Assembly: GCF_000373485.1 (NCBI RefSeq)
Contig: NZ_KB891587.1
Coordinates: 31,490 to 95,489 of the forward strand
Direction of reading: 5' to 3'
From: Dasania marina DSM 21967
Lineage (GTDB): Bacteria > Pseudomonadota > Gammaproteobacteria > Pseudomonadales > Dasaniaceae
Length of the DNA stretch: 64,000 bases
Positions 55,427-64,000 of this stretch are shown here, piece by piece (positions within the stretch are counted from its first letter, which is position 1; the number at the start of each line of letters is the position of its first letter). The position numbers and the translations under genes were made by a program. The notes beneath the pieces were generated by a model that saw only the letters and a list, made by a program, of their open reading frames with translations, searched no databases and was not told the origin of the DNA.

Positions 55427-55530
55427 GGCCGGCCTTTTGTGTGCGAGCAGCGGTCGCATGCAGAACCGACCCCGGTTCGAGCGATTGCAAAGCAATCGCA
55501 ACAAGCCGCCAAAGCGGTGCTATCCCAAAC
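55427..55530. repeat. Tandem structured repeat, copy 3 (truncated)
   Basis: Contains the T-run start, GAACCG/CGGTTC (55463-55478), GCGATTGC/GCAATCGC (55481-55499) and CCGC-CAAA-GCGG (55506-55517). Similarity to the other copies fades after about 55530, so the later hairpins are lost or replaced. From 55531 to 55812 I see no further feature. Confidence 0.8.
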
Positions 55531-55812
55531 GGTATTTACTCAACAAAAAACATGAGCCGTTTCGGCCTCCGAGCCGGAACCCAGTAGGTTTAGCAGCAAA
55601 CTAGGAAGCCGCAAAGCACTTAGAACCCTCCCAGCAATACTTGCACCTCAAAATCACCACCTCAAACCCAACCACACAAACACTTTAATTCCGCTCAAAC
55701 ACGTTATTTGATTGCTCAAAACAGAGTTCCCGACCATAATTGGGTCATAGTCAAATAACATCAGAGCCACACCAGCTCATATAATAATATTTACACAAAA
55801 CAAGAAGATTCC

Positions 55813-56028
55813 ATGGATACATTCCTAACCCTAAGCGGCTCTGCCGTGCTTGTCTTAAGCTGGTTTTCACTAGTCGTCAGCAGTGCAAAAGAAGATTTCA
55901 CCTGGGGCTTGTGCTCATTCTTCCTCCCACCCCTCTCTTACCTCTATAGCTTATGCAGGCTGGATGTAGCCAAAGACGCGGTTATTTTGGCCCTGATTGG
56001 GTTAGCATTATTAGCCTTAGGCTCCTAA
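55813..56028 (+). CDS. Small two-helix membrane protein
   Basis: A 71-aa hydrophobic protein, unrecognised. It has two membrane segments (AVLVLSWFSLVVSS and VILALIGLALLALG) with a GLCSFFLPPLSYLYSLCR stretch between them. AGAAG precedes the ATG, which supports a real gene. It is unrelated to the repeats next to it. Confidence 0.55.
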   Translation: MDTFLTLSGSAVLVLSWFSLVVSSAKEDFTWGLCSFFLPPLSYLYSLCRLDVAKDAVILALIGLALLALGS

Positions 56029-56110
56029 AGTGAGTCAACACTGACATTACAAACCTGAAGTGGTAATATCCGCCACCCTGCACCATAGGCACAATAACAA
56101 CGAGACTCTC

Positions 56111-56380
56111 ATGAGACCTAATATTCTGGCAGCATTGTCAGCACTAATATGCCTTTTAAGCTTAACCGCCCAGGCAGCCAAACCTACCAGTATCACCTTT
56201 GAATCGGATCAAACCACAACCGAAGGTATCGAGTACTCTATTTATGTGGTCACTTGCTCCAACCATAAAAACGTAAAGCTATCCGCGTGGGATAAACGTA
56301 AAAAATGGTGCATAGGCGAAGGTTTATCAGAAGACTGTGAACGCAAACAAATTAAGGCCGCCAAAAAAGCCTGCCGCTAA
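56111..56380 (+). CDS. Small secreted protein, unrecognised
   Basis: An 89-aa product with a signal peptide (LAALSALICLLSLTAQA, cleavage before AKPT) and a mature part of ~68 residues holding four cysteines (VVTCSNH, KKWCIGEG, SEDCERK, KKACR). It is probably periplasmic and disulfide-bonded. I chose ATG 56111 rather than 56060 because it starts the signal. A rho-independent terminator follows. Confidence 0.65.
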   Translation: MRPNILAALSALICLLSLTAQAAKPTSITFESDQTTTEGIEYSIYVVTCSNHKNVKLSAWDKRKKWCIGEGLSEDCERKQIKAAKKACR

Positions 56381-56400
56381 ACTCGCGTTAAATCGTCTAC

Positions 56401-56440
56401 AAAAAAAGGCCTCCAACACAAACGTTAGAGGCCTTTTTTT
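56401..56440. terminator. Terminator after the small secreted protein gene
   Basis: AAAAAAAGGCCTC and GAGGCCTTTTTTT form a stem around a 14-base loop; it can work in both directions. Confidence 0.85.
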
Positions 56441-56514
56441 ATATCCTGCGTCACAGCAAGACGACAATAAGCTGCTAAGCTATACAAACCATCACAACTA
56501 GCAGCGGCAAAGCC

Positions 56515-56763
56515 ATGATCAATACCAGCTCCCCCACCAAGATGTGGACGCACGCCAAGCCCAGCTTTCACAAATCCAACCCCGACGCCTTCAACAACAG
56601 TTTTGGCCTAGAGCTTCATCGCCGTAAAACCAAGCCCCAGCAAGCCGCAAACAGTGAAGCGCCCACCTACGCAGCTAGCCACAGCAACCTCAACCCGACC
56701 CCTCTCTGCCAACCAAAAACCAAACCAACCCGCAACCCAGACAAGCAGCGCAAGCAACGCTAA
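56515..56763 (+). CDS. Small basic open frame (doubtful)
   Basis: 82 aa, rich in Lys, Pro, Asn and Gln (KTKPQQAANSEAPTY, ending KPTRNPDKQRKQR), with no domain. A ribosome site is not evident. The frame ends at the same place as the convergent secreted-protein gene, which may support it. It may be a chance frame. Confidence 0.35.
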   Translation: MINTSSPTKMWTHAKPSFHKSNPDAFNNSFGLELHRRKTKPQQAANSEAPTYAASHSNLNPTPLCQPKTKPTRNPDKQRKQR

Positions 56764-57083
56764 TAACTAATCAGAGCCAACTCCGTAAACATATCCTCAG
56801 ATTGCCGCTTAGCCTTAAAACGACGGGTGATTTTATTAAACTCCTTCGCTATTTCGTGCATGCGGTCTACCGCTCGGTTATGACGCAGGCTATCGCGACG
56901 ACAATCCAGAAACAGCTGCTGGCGCTGTATATAGCTTTTAACAGCCGCTTGCGCCTCCAGCATCTCACCCATGTCAGCCATGTCAGGGTTAGGCAGGTAG
57001 GGTATTTGTGCCTCTCTACACGCCGCCCAAGCGGGCGTCGCTAATAAAGAAGCCAATAAAATAATCATGAGTTTTTGCAGCAT
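56760..57083 (-). CDS. Small periplasmic protein, unrecognised
   Basis: A 107-aa protein with a clear signal peptide (LMIILLASLLATPAWA, cleavage before ACREA). The mature part is helix-rich and charged with two cysteines (one at the new N-terminus). AAGGG precedes the ATG. The family is unknown to me. It is transcribed toward the convergent doubtful frame, overlapping by four bases. Confidence 0.7.
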   Translation of the reverse strand: MLQKLMIILLASLLATPAWAACREAQIPYLPNPDMADMGEMLEAQAAVKSYIQRQQLFLDCRRDSLRHNRAVDRMHEIAKEFNKITRRFKAKRQSEDMFTELALISY

Positions 57084-57286
57084 AACAAACCCTTCTTTTT
57101 AATTAGCCGCAACGTTGAGCGAGCGAACCTCATGTAACGCCCCTCCAAGCAACTATATAGTTATGTATAGCTGTACTTATAATAACCAATAATTCTAAGT
57201 TATCAATTATCCCGGCTTAATTTCCCCTCTTATCAGCCCCCACAGCACCTTCGCTGCACAGCCCTACAATTAGCTACCCTCGCGGC

Positions 57287-57315
57287 TTGACATCCAACCG
57301 GCAACAAGGAATAAT
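57287..57315 (+). promoter_or_regulatory. rpsT promoter
   Basis: TTGACA, 17-base spacer and AATAAT, 46 bp before the rpsT GTG start. The position and quality fit the ribosomal protein promoter. The rest of 57084-57286 shows nothing else recognisable. Confidence 0.7.
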
Positions 57316-57360
57316 CTCGCCTCTTATTTTTGACCCCCTATTTTTTCAAGGAGTTACAAG

Positions 57361-57627
57361 GTGGCAAATTCTCCACAAGCAAAAAAACGCGCTCGTCAGG
57401 CCGAAAAGCGTCGTCAACACAATGCCAGCCTGCGCTCCATGGTACGCACATCTATCAAGAAAGTGCTTGCAGCTATCGATGGTGGCAACGCCGAAGAAGC
57501 GCAAACAGCTTATGTAGCTGCGGTTCCTGTTATTGATCGTATGGCTGACAAAGGCATTATTCATAAGAATAAGGCTGCACGTCATAAAAGCCGTCTGAAC
57601 GATAAAGTTAAAGCTCTAGCTGCTTAA
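57361..57627 (+). CDS. rpsT: 30S ribosomal protein S20
   Basis: An 88-aa small-subunit protein. The N-terminal [17 protein letters not shown] and the C-terminal [20 protein letters not shown] match S20. The start is GTG at 57361 with AAGGAG eight bases upstream; the frame from 57330 is an out-of-frame shadow. A perfect terminator follows. Confidence 0.97.
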   Translation: MANSPQAKKRARQAEKRRQHNASLRSMVRTSIKKVLAAIDGGNAEEAQTAYVAAVPVIDRMADKGIIHKNKAARHKSRLNDKVKALAA

Positions 57628-57642
57628 CTTTGCTTTCAGCAT

Positions 57643-57670
57643 AAAAAAACCGGCCTCGGCCGGTTTTTTT
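57643..57670. terminator. rpsT terminator
   Basis: A7-CCGGCC-TC-GGCCGG-T7, bidirectional, between rpsT and the convergent proB gene. Confidence 0.95.
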
Positions 57671-57691
57671 ATGCATGGCGATTCTACATCG

Positions 57692-58831
57692 CTACACCAA
57701 GACCATATTATCCCTATGGATTAGCTCCACATCACCCTGATAACCCAGCAGCTCCTGTATAGCACCACTACCCTTGCCGATAATTTTTTGCGCGTCAGCA
57801 ATGCTGTAATTAACTATCCCTCTGGCCACTATGCTGCCCCGGGCATCGGTACAAACCACAAAATCACCTCTTTCAAAAGTACCACTTACCTCGGTCACAC
57901 CCACAGGCAATAGACTTTTGCCTGAGCGCTTCAGCACAGCCACCGCACCATCATCCAGCTGCAGACTACCGCAAACCTGCGACTGCCCTGCCAACCACTG
58001 CTTACGCGCCGCTAAAGGCGCCTGCTCGGCCACCAGCAAGGTGCCCTGCACCTCATCCTTAAGCAAACCCACCAACACATTTTTTAAAGCGCCGCCCGCA
58101 ATCACGGTATGAGCACCGGATCTCGCCGCCAACCTAGCCGCACGCACCTTAGTCAGCATGCCACCGCGACCTAAGGCGCCAGAGCCTCCGCTAGCCATAG
58201 CATCTAACGAAACATCGTTGGCGCGAGCAAGGCGTATAAGCTCAGCATCGGGATTGGCGCGCGGGTCACTGGCAAACAAGCCCTGCTGGTCGGTTAAGAT
58301 CACCAGCAAATCCGCATCGATCAAATTGGCCACTAGTGCACCCAAGGTATCGTTGTCGCCAAAGCGTATCTCGTCAGTCACCACGGTATCGTTTTCATTC
58401 ACCACCGGCACCACACCCAACTCTAACAGGCGCGAGATAGTACCGCGGGCATTGAGATAGCGATCGCGAGCAGAGATATCATCATGCCCCAGCAATATTT
58501 GCGCGGTATGTAGGCCGTATTGCTTAAAGCAGGTTTCATAGGCTTGCACCAAACCCATCTGCCCCACCGCAGCGGCGGCCTGCAGGTCGTGTAAAGAGCT
58601 AGGGCGCTGTGACCAACCCAACCGAGTCATGCCCTCAGCTACAGCCCCTGAGGACACCAGCACTAGCTCTATGCCCTGCTGGCGCAACCAGGCCATTTGC
58701 GCAGTCCAGCCAGCGATAGCCTCTACATCTAGGCCTTTACCACCCGCAGTTAATAAAGCGCTGCCGATTTTAACCACCCAGCGCTTGGTTTTCGATAAGC
58801 TTGGTTTATCCACGTTCATGTCTTTCGTCAT
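57692..58831 (-). CDS. proB: Glutamate 5-kinase
   Basis: A 379-aa enzyme catalysing the first step of proline synthesis, phosphorylating glutamate. The amino-acid kinase domain has [41 protein letters not shown] and [13 protein letters not shown]. The C-terminal ~100 residues form a PUA domain. Two ATG codons (58831 and 58819) are possible; neither has a clear ribosome site. It is last in the rplU-rpmA-obg-proB order seen in many gammaproteobacteria. Confidence 0.95.
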   Translation of the reverse strand: MTKDMNVDKPSLSKTKRWVVKIGSALLTAGGKGLDVEAIAGWTAQMAWLRQQGIELVLVSSGAVAEGMTRLGWSQRPSSLHDLQAAAAVGQMGLVQAYETCFKQYGLHTAQILLGHDDISARDRYLNARGTISRLLELGVVPVVNENDTVVTDEIRFGDNDTLGALVANLIDADLLVILTDQQGLFASDPRANPDAELIRLARANDVSLDAMASGGSGALGRGGMLTKVRAARLAARSGAHTVIAGGALKNVLVGLLKDEVQGTLLVAEQAPLAARKQWLAGQSQVCGSLQLDDGAVAVLKRSGKSLLPVGVTEVSGTFERGDFVVCTDARGSIVARGIVNYSIADAQKIIGKGSGAIQELLGYQGDVELIHRDNMVLV

Positions 58832-58870
58832 TAATTTTATTGTTAACCGTGCTTGCGCACGACGATCATG

Positions 58871-60079
<1,209 letters not shown>

Positions 60080-60143
60080 TTAATCACTTGCCACGCAAGC
60101 TAATAAACTCTTAGGTATACAATAGCTAAAAATAGCCAGAAAC

Positions 60144-60176
60144 AAAAAAGCCCCGTCTATAGTAGACGAGGCTTTC
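60144..60176 (-). terminator. Terminator after rpmA
   Basis: On the minus strand, AAGCCTCGTCTA-CTA-TAGACGGGGCTT followed by T4. It separates the ribosomal protein genes from obg. Confidence 0.85.
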
Positions 60177-60195
60177 TCTTAATAACACCGTGAAC

Positions 60196-60453
60196 TTATG
60201 CAGTTACAATGCTAACAAACTTACGGTTTTTAGGACCTTTAGTTTCGAACTTAACCACGCCGCTTGCCTTGGCAAACAAGGTATGGTCGGTACCCAAACC
60301 TACATTAACGCCGGCGTGAAACTTAGTGCCGCGTTGACGAACAATGATATTGCCCGCTAATACTTCTTGGCCGCCGTAACGTTTAACACCTAAACGCTTA
60401 CTCTGGGAATCGCGACCGTTATTAGTACTACCGCCTGCTTTCTTATGAGCCAT
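60196..60453 (-). CDS. rpmA: 50S ribosomal protein L27
   Basis: An 85-aa ribosomal protein with the N-terminal [21 protein letters not shown] that reaches the peptidyl-transferase centre. It starts 20 bp after rplU and is followed by a terminator. Confidence 0.98.
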   Translation of the reverse strand: MAHKKAGGSTNNGRDSQSKRLGVKRYGGQEVLAGNIIVRQRGTKFHAGVNVGLGTDHTLFAKASGVVKFETKGPKNRKFVSIVTA

Positions 60454-60473
60454 TACTTATCTCCTAAAATCTG

Positions 60474-60785
60474 TTAAGCACTGATACCAGTGATTTTAAC
60501 TTCGGTGTACCACTGACGGTGGCCGGCTTGCTTCATCGAGTGTTTACGACGACGAAACTTCATGATTTTTACTTTCTTGTGACGACCTTGCTCAATAATC
60601 TCAGCCGTTACCTTGCTACCCGCAACGTAAGGTGCGCCAATCTTAACGCTCTCGCCTTCACCGACCATCAAAACATTATCAAAAGTGATAGTTTCGCCAG
60701 TAGCGACTTCAATCTTTTCTAGCTTAAGGGTCTCACCCTCAACGACGCGATGTTGCTTACCGCCGCTCTCAATAACTGCGTACAT
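60474..60785 (-). CDS. rplU: 50S ribosomal protein L21
   Basis: A 103-aa ribosomal protein beginning [18 protein letters not shown], with [21 protein letters not shown] typical of L21. GGAG lies seven bases before ATG 60785; the upstream frame to 60815 is not used. It is the first gene of the operon. Confidence 0.98.
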   Translation of the reverse strand: MYAVIESGGKQHRVVEGETLKLEKIEVATGETITFDNVLMVGEGESVKIGAPYVAGSKVTAEIIEQGRHKKVKIMKFRRRKHSMKQAGHRQWYTEVKITGISA

Positions 60786-61111
60786 GTTTAACTCCAGTGT
60801 GTAGCCTGCTTGCAAAAAAGGGTCTTACAGCCAGCAAATGCTGGGACAAGTCCAGGCAACCTCAGCTATTTGCTCTTCATTAAGAACATAAAGCCGGTTC
60901 GGTTTTTCGGAGGGCGGATTCTACGGCAGTTATCCATCAAGAACAAGTCCTTTGCAAACCTAGGGCGCAATTTTAACCGCTATCGTTACTTTTAGCTATT
61001 CACCTAGCGCCAAGCCGTAGCACAACTGCGCCGCCACCTTGACAGATCCCCCCACCCCCCATAGCATGCCGCGTTCCACTACAGCAAAATAAACCACATA
61101 GAATTAAGCAC
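60786..61111. other. rplU-ispB divergent region with leader hairpin
   Basis: 326 bp with promoters for both directions. On the minus strand the rplU leader holds CCAGC-ATTT-GCTGG (60831-60844), then GACCC and T6. That could be an attenuation or autogenous-control element for L21, but I cannot confirm a known RNA family. No other gene is seen. Confidence 0.4.
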
Positions 61112-62074
61112 ATGCAGCAAGCTCGCGATATCGTCGCCACCGAATTTGAAGCCGTCAATCAGCTTATTATTGACCACCTGCACTCTCGCATCCCCCTAGT
61201 TGGCAGCATAGGCCACTATATAGTCGATGCCGGCGGCAAACGTTTGCGCCCCCTGCTGGCCCTACTGTGCGGCGGCCTTAATGGCAAAATCAACGATCAG
61301 CATATCGCCTTCGCAGCCTCTATAGAATTCATTCATACCGCCACCCTGCTGCACGACGACGTCGTCGACATCTCATCCTTGCGTCGCGGCCGCCCCACCG
61401 CTAACGCCGAATGGGGCAATGCCCCCAGCGTACTGGTAGGCGACTTTCTCTACACCCGCGCCTTTCAATTGCTGGTTAGCCTAGGCAAACAAAAAGTCAT
61501 GGAGCTGATGGCCAACACCACCAACATCATCGCCGAAGGCGAGGTTTTACAGCTCACTAAGGCAGGAGACCCCAGCACCTCAGAAGCCGACTATTTTGAC
61601 GTTATCAAAAGCAAAACAGCAGTACTCTTTGCCGCCGCCTGCGCCGGCAGTGGCGAACTAGCAGGGTTGGACGAAAACAGCATCGACAAGCTTTACGACT
61701 ACGGCCTTAACCTAGGCATCGCCTTCCAGCTTATCGATGATGCTTTAGACTATGAGGGCGATCCCGCTACCATGGGCAAAAACGTAGGCGACGACCTAGC
61801 CGAGGGCAAGCCCACCCTGCCCTTAATCCACGTTATGAAGCACGGCAGCAAGGCGCAGCAAGCACTAGTCAGCAGCGCCATTAAAGAAAAAAACAATGCC
61901 GATATAGACGCCATCTTCAGCGCCATACAACAGACCAAAGCCCTAGACTACACCAAGCAACTAGCCATTAAACATCAGCAGCTAGCCACAGCCGCCATTA
62001 GCAGCTTTGCCGACTCCCCATATAAAGAGACGCTATTACGCTTAGCCGAACTCTCAGTAAATCGTCAGAGTTAA
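61112..62074 (+). CDS. ispB: Octaprenyl diphosphate synthase
   Basis: A 320-aa trans-prenyltransferase making the ubiquinone side chain. The two aspartate-rich motifs are LLHDDVVD and LIDDALDYEGD, with GGKRLRPLLALL and the K-T/Q-rich segments of the family. It is divergent from rplU, as in many gammaproteobacteria. The chain length (octa- or nona-) is not certain from sequence. Confidence 0.95.
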   Translation: MQQARDIVATEFEAVNQLIIDHLHSRIPLVGSIGHYIVDAGGKRLRPLLALLCGGLNGKINDQHIAFAASIEFIHTATLLHDDVVDISSLRRGRPTANAEWGNAPSVLVGDFLYTRAFQLLVSLGKQKVMELMANTTNIIAEGEVLQLTKAGDPSTSEADYFDVIKSKTAVLFAAACAGSGELAGLDENSIDKLYDYGLNLGIAFQLIDDALDYEGDPATMGKNVGDDLAEGKPTLPLIHVMKHGSKAQQALVSSAIKEKNNADIDAIFSAIQQTKALDYTKQLAIKHQQLATAAISSFADSPYKETLLRLAELSVNRQS

Positions 62075-62235
62075 AACCTTTTGCGCGCATTGCGCCCAAC
62101 AGCACGGTGACTAGCATCACAACTTTAGCAGTGCAGCCCACACCGTGGTTGCCAAAAGCCCCTACCACTATCTACACTTCCAACACTGCTAACCAACAAG
62201 CGCAACACCACGCTTACCACACCAAGGCCGTTACC

Positions 62236-62691
62236 ATGCGTAAACTACTCACCCTAAGCCTACTTTCCACTCTCTTGATTGCCTGCGGTGGCGGCGGTGG
62301 TGGCGGCAGCGATGAGCCCGCTAACAGCAGCCCGGCCAATAGCAGCAACTCATCAAGCACCAGCCAAGAAGTCGACCAATCTGCACCCTCAACGCCAGAG
62401 CCCACACCCTCCCCCAACACAGGCACCATTACGCTCACTTGGACACCGCCCAGCACCCGCGCCGACGGTAGCGCCTTAGCGCTCACCGACATAGGTGGCT
62501 ATGAAATTTATTACTACCTCGATGGCACCCCCATTAACGAGGGCGAGATGGTCAATATCAGCAACCGCAACACCACCGCCTACACCACTCCCGAGCTCCC
62601 TGCAGGCAAGTATTACTTTGCTATCTCAACCTATGACACCGCCATGATTTACAGCCCACTATCAACTCCGGTATCAGCCGCAATTGACTAA
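62236..62691 (+). CDS. Lipoprotein with fibronectin type III-like domain
   Basis: A 151-aa predicted lipoprotein. The signal ends in LLIACGGGG (Cys17), followed by a Gly run and a Ser/Pro-rich linker. The rest is a beta-sandwich: TITLTWTPPSTRADG, then YEIYYYLDGTPI and GKYYFAISTYD, resembling a fibronectin III repeat. I start at ATG 62236 with AAGG upstream; the frame to 62107 is not used. The function is unknown; such lipoproteins often sit in envelope or surface complexes. Confidence 0.8.
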   Translation: MRKLLTLSLLSTLLIACGGGGGGGSDEPANSSPANSSNSSSTSQEVDQSAPSTPEPTPSPNTGTITLTWTPPSTRADGSALALTDIGGYEIYYYLDGTPINEGEMVNISNRNTTAYTTPELPAGKYYFAISTYDTAMIYSPLSTPVSAAID

Positions 62692-62891
62692 GCAGCGGAC
62701 ACATTTCGTCGAATAAATTTACACATATATAACAACAACACTTGCCACCAGCCCACATATAGGCTAAAAACACTTAAAATACAGGAGCTTACTGTTAGCA
62801 CTCACCCCTCGCCTTAAGCGGCATGTTTATTGCAGGCCCTGTTGTACACGCGTAATAACCAACAGCTCAACACAGCAGTTAAGTAATTGAA

Positions 62892-64000
62892 ATGTTTATG
62901 AAAAACAAAAACGATCACATTCGGCTTACCGGTTCCAACAGCCCTAAAGCCCACTCACCAGCCCCTGTTAGCCTGGTAAAAGACAGTGCCAAATCCATAT
63001 TAATGCACTGCTTAGAAAATCTGTTCAACAGCTGCGACGATTTATTTTTTGACCTTTCCAGTCGCGCCACCAGCAATACCGAGCAAAACCTCTACTTTGA
63101 ATCCATGCGTGAATTACGCATCAAAAAAGCTGGCGCACTAAGCAGTTTCAGCCGCCAGCTAGACGACAACTTTGACGCATTACATCAGCTAAGCAGCCCC
63201 AAGCCCGAACTGACCAGAGACGCCACCCCCGACAGCCTCAGCCTAGTACAAGACGATGATATCGAGCGCGACGTAGCCATTAACAGCATGGTTAGCAAAG
63301 CGCGTGGCAACAACCAGGAAGCCCTGTACCACTTGCAAGTGCGTCTAGACTACTTAATTGGCCATCGCAGCATAGACAGCGACAACAACCCACTCGACCC
63401 GCAACAACTCTGCAATAGCTTTGCCGACGTCTGCGAACTCTTTGATATACATATCAAAGCCAAAATCATTATTTACAAACAGTTTGATAGGTTAGTTATA
63501 GGCCAGCTAGGCAAAGTCTACGCCACCGCTAACGACCTGCTGATTAATGAAGGGGTAATTCCCAAAATCAGCCACACTATCGCCAAAGCCTCCAACCCCG
63601 AGCAAGCTGATACCCACAGCGCCGCCAGCGATACCAGCGCCCCAGAAACTCCTAGCGCCACCGCAGCAACCACCGGCATCCAGTTCGCCGAACTCAGCAA
63701 CCTACTGGCAGGCATACGCCAGCTAGGCGCCATCCAAGCCCCCAACTACAGCCAGTACACGGCCAACCCTGGGCCTCAGATGAGCAACAACGAGTTGCTA
63801 GCGGCACTATCCAACATTCAGATAGAACAAACTCGGCAAGCCCTTAGCGTCGAAGACGCCGCTAACAGCTTACATATGTTTGTAGACTTGATTTTATCCA
63901 AGTCCAACCCCGGCGCCCCACAATCGGTTCACCAAACCGACGAAGACACCATCAACCTAGTCGCCATGTTTTTTGACTTCATCCTTGATGATCAAAACCT
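62892..64000 (+). CDS. DUF1631 family protein, 5' part (runs off window)
   Basis: Open from ATG 62892 to the end of the window (~370 residues seen). The sequence fits DUF1631: LENLFNSCDDLFFDLSSR, NLYFESMRELRIKKAG, IERDVAINSMVSKARG and, near residue 195, FDIHIKAKIIIYKQFDRLV. The family is large, soluble and of unknown function; it is sometimes wrongly labelled thymidine phosphorylase. A Ser/Thr/Ala-rich linker follows at residues ~235-260. The alternative ATG is 62898. Confidence 0.85.
   Translation, partial: MFMKNKNDHIRLTGSNSPKAHSPAPVSLVKDSAKSILMHCLENLFNSCDDLFFDLSSRATSNTEQNLYFESMRELRIKKAGALSSFSRQLDDNFDALHQLSSPKPELTRDATPDSLSLVQDDDIERDVAINSMVSKARGNNQEALYHLQVRLDYLIGHRSIDSDNNPLDPQQLCNSFADVCELFDIHIKAKIIIYKQFDRLVIGQLGKVYATANDLLINEGVIPKISHTIAKASNPEQADTHSAASDTSAPETPSATAATTGIQFAELSNLLAGIRQLGAIQAPNYSQYTANPGPQMSNNELLAALSNIQIEQTRQALSVEDAANSLHMFVDLILSKSNPGAPQSVHQTDEDTINLVAMFFDFILDDQN

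Noticed and set aside
55102..55587. Plus-strand frames of 72 and 84 residues in the tandem repeats
   Set aside because: They are near-identical because the DNA is repeated, have no ribosome site, and cross the structured stems; the conservation is explained by the RNA/DNA element.
60831..60844. Known L21 leader riboregulator
   Set aside because: Only one short hairpin can be supported by eye; without a covariance search I do not claim the family.

Overview
The window looks like a chromosomal segment of a marine-type gammaproteobacterium, possibly Cellvibrionales/Spongiibacteraceae. I infer this from gene order (rplU-rpmA-obg-proB, divergent ispB, rpsT), a Pseudomonas-type NrdA with two ATP cones, the YqcC family and a DUF1631 protein. 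Genus cannot be fixed from sequence alone. No insertion sequence, prophage or CRISPR array is visible.

Layout. 1-9.5 kb: the end of topB, then a minus-strand oligopeptide ABC uptake operon that ends in a lipoprotein M1 aminopeptidase, and a small lipoprotein. 9.5-19.3 kb: a CHASE4-PAS-GGDEF-EAL protein, a class V aminotransferase, an old-yellow-enzyme oxidoreductase, a response regulator with a PAS/cysteine-cluster partner, an agmatinase-family enzyme, and a purU-adhC one-carbon operon. 19.6-24.7 kb: a TetR-GNAT fusion, a Ser/Thr kinase with a lipoprotein partner, and grxD. 24.9-32.2 kb: argD-argF and nrdA-nrdB, the latter behind a control region with candidate NrdR and DnaA boxes.

32.3-44.8 kb is the most distinctive part: a compact poly-3-hydroxybutyrate (PHB)/3-hydroxybutyrate utilisation locus. 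It holds a TetR repressor, 3-hydroxybutyrate dehydrogenase, an alpha/beta hydrolase, a TonB-dependent receptor, a sodium:solute symporter, a secreted PHB depolymerase, a LysR regulator, both subunits of 3-oxoacid CoA-transferase and a thiolase. Together they give a full route from extracellular polymer to acetyl-CoA. A palindrome TTCAAC-N4-GTTGAA (with small variations) occurs six times. One lies upstream of tetR, three upstream of the receptor, one upstream of the symporter and one upstream of the depolymerase. In three of these promoters it fills the spacer between a perfect TTGACA -35 box and the -10 box. The locus is bracketed by an intact small gene (31985-32209) and a decayed second copy of its 3' end (about 45240-45350), which suggests insertion of the locus next to or into a duplicated gene.

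45.5-54.5 kb: csrA, a three-gene two-component cluster (two histidine kinases divergent from a FixJ-type regulator), a yqcC-like gene, dinG and an acyltransferase. 54.7-57.1 kb: an initiator tRNA with a strong promoter, followed by three tandem copies of a roughly 230-bp element. Its hairpins are kept by compensatory base changes, which suggests a structured RNA or DNA element. Several small secreted or membrane proteins follow. 57.3-64 kb: conserved housekeeping genes (rpsT, proB, obg, rpmA, rplU, ispB), a lipoprotein and the start of a DUF1631 protein.
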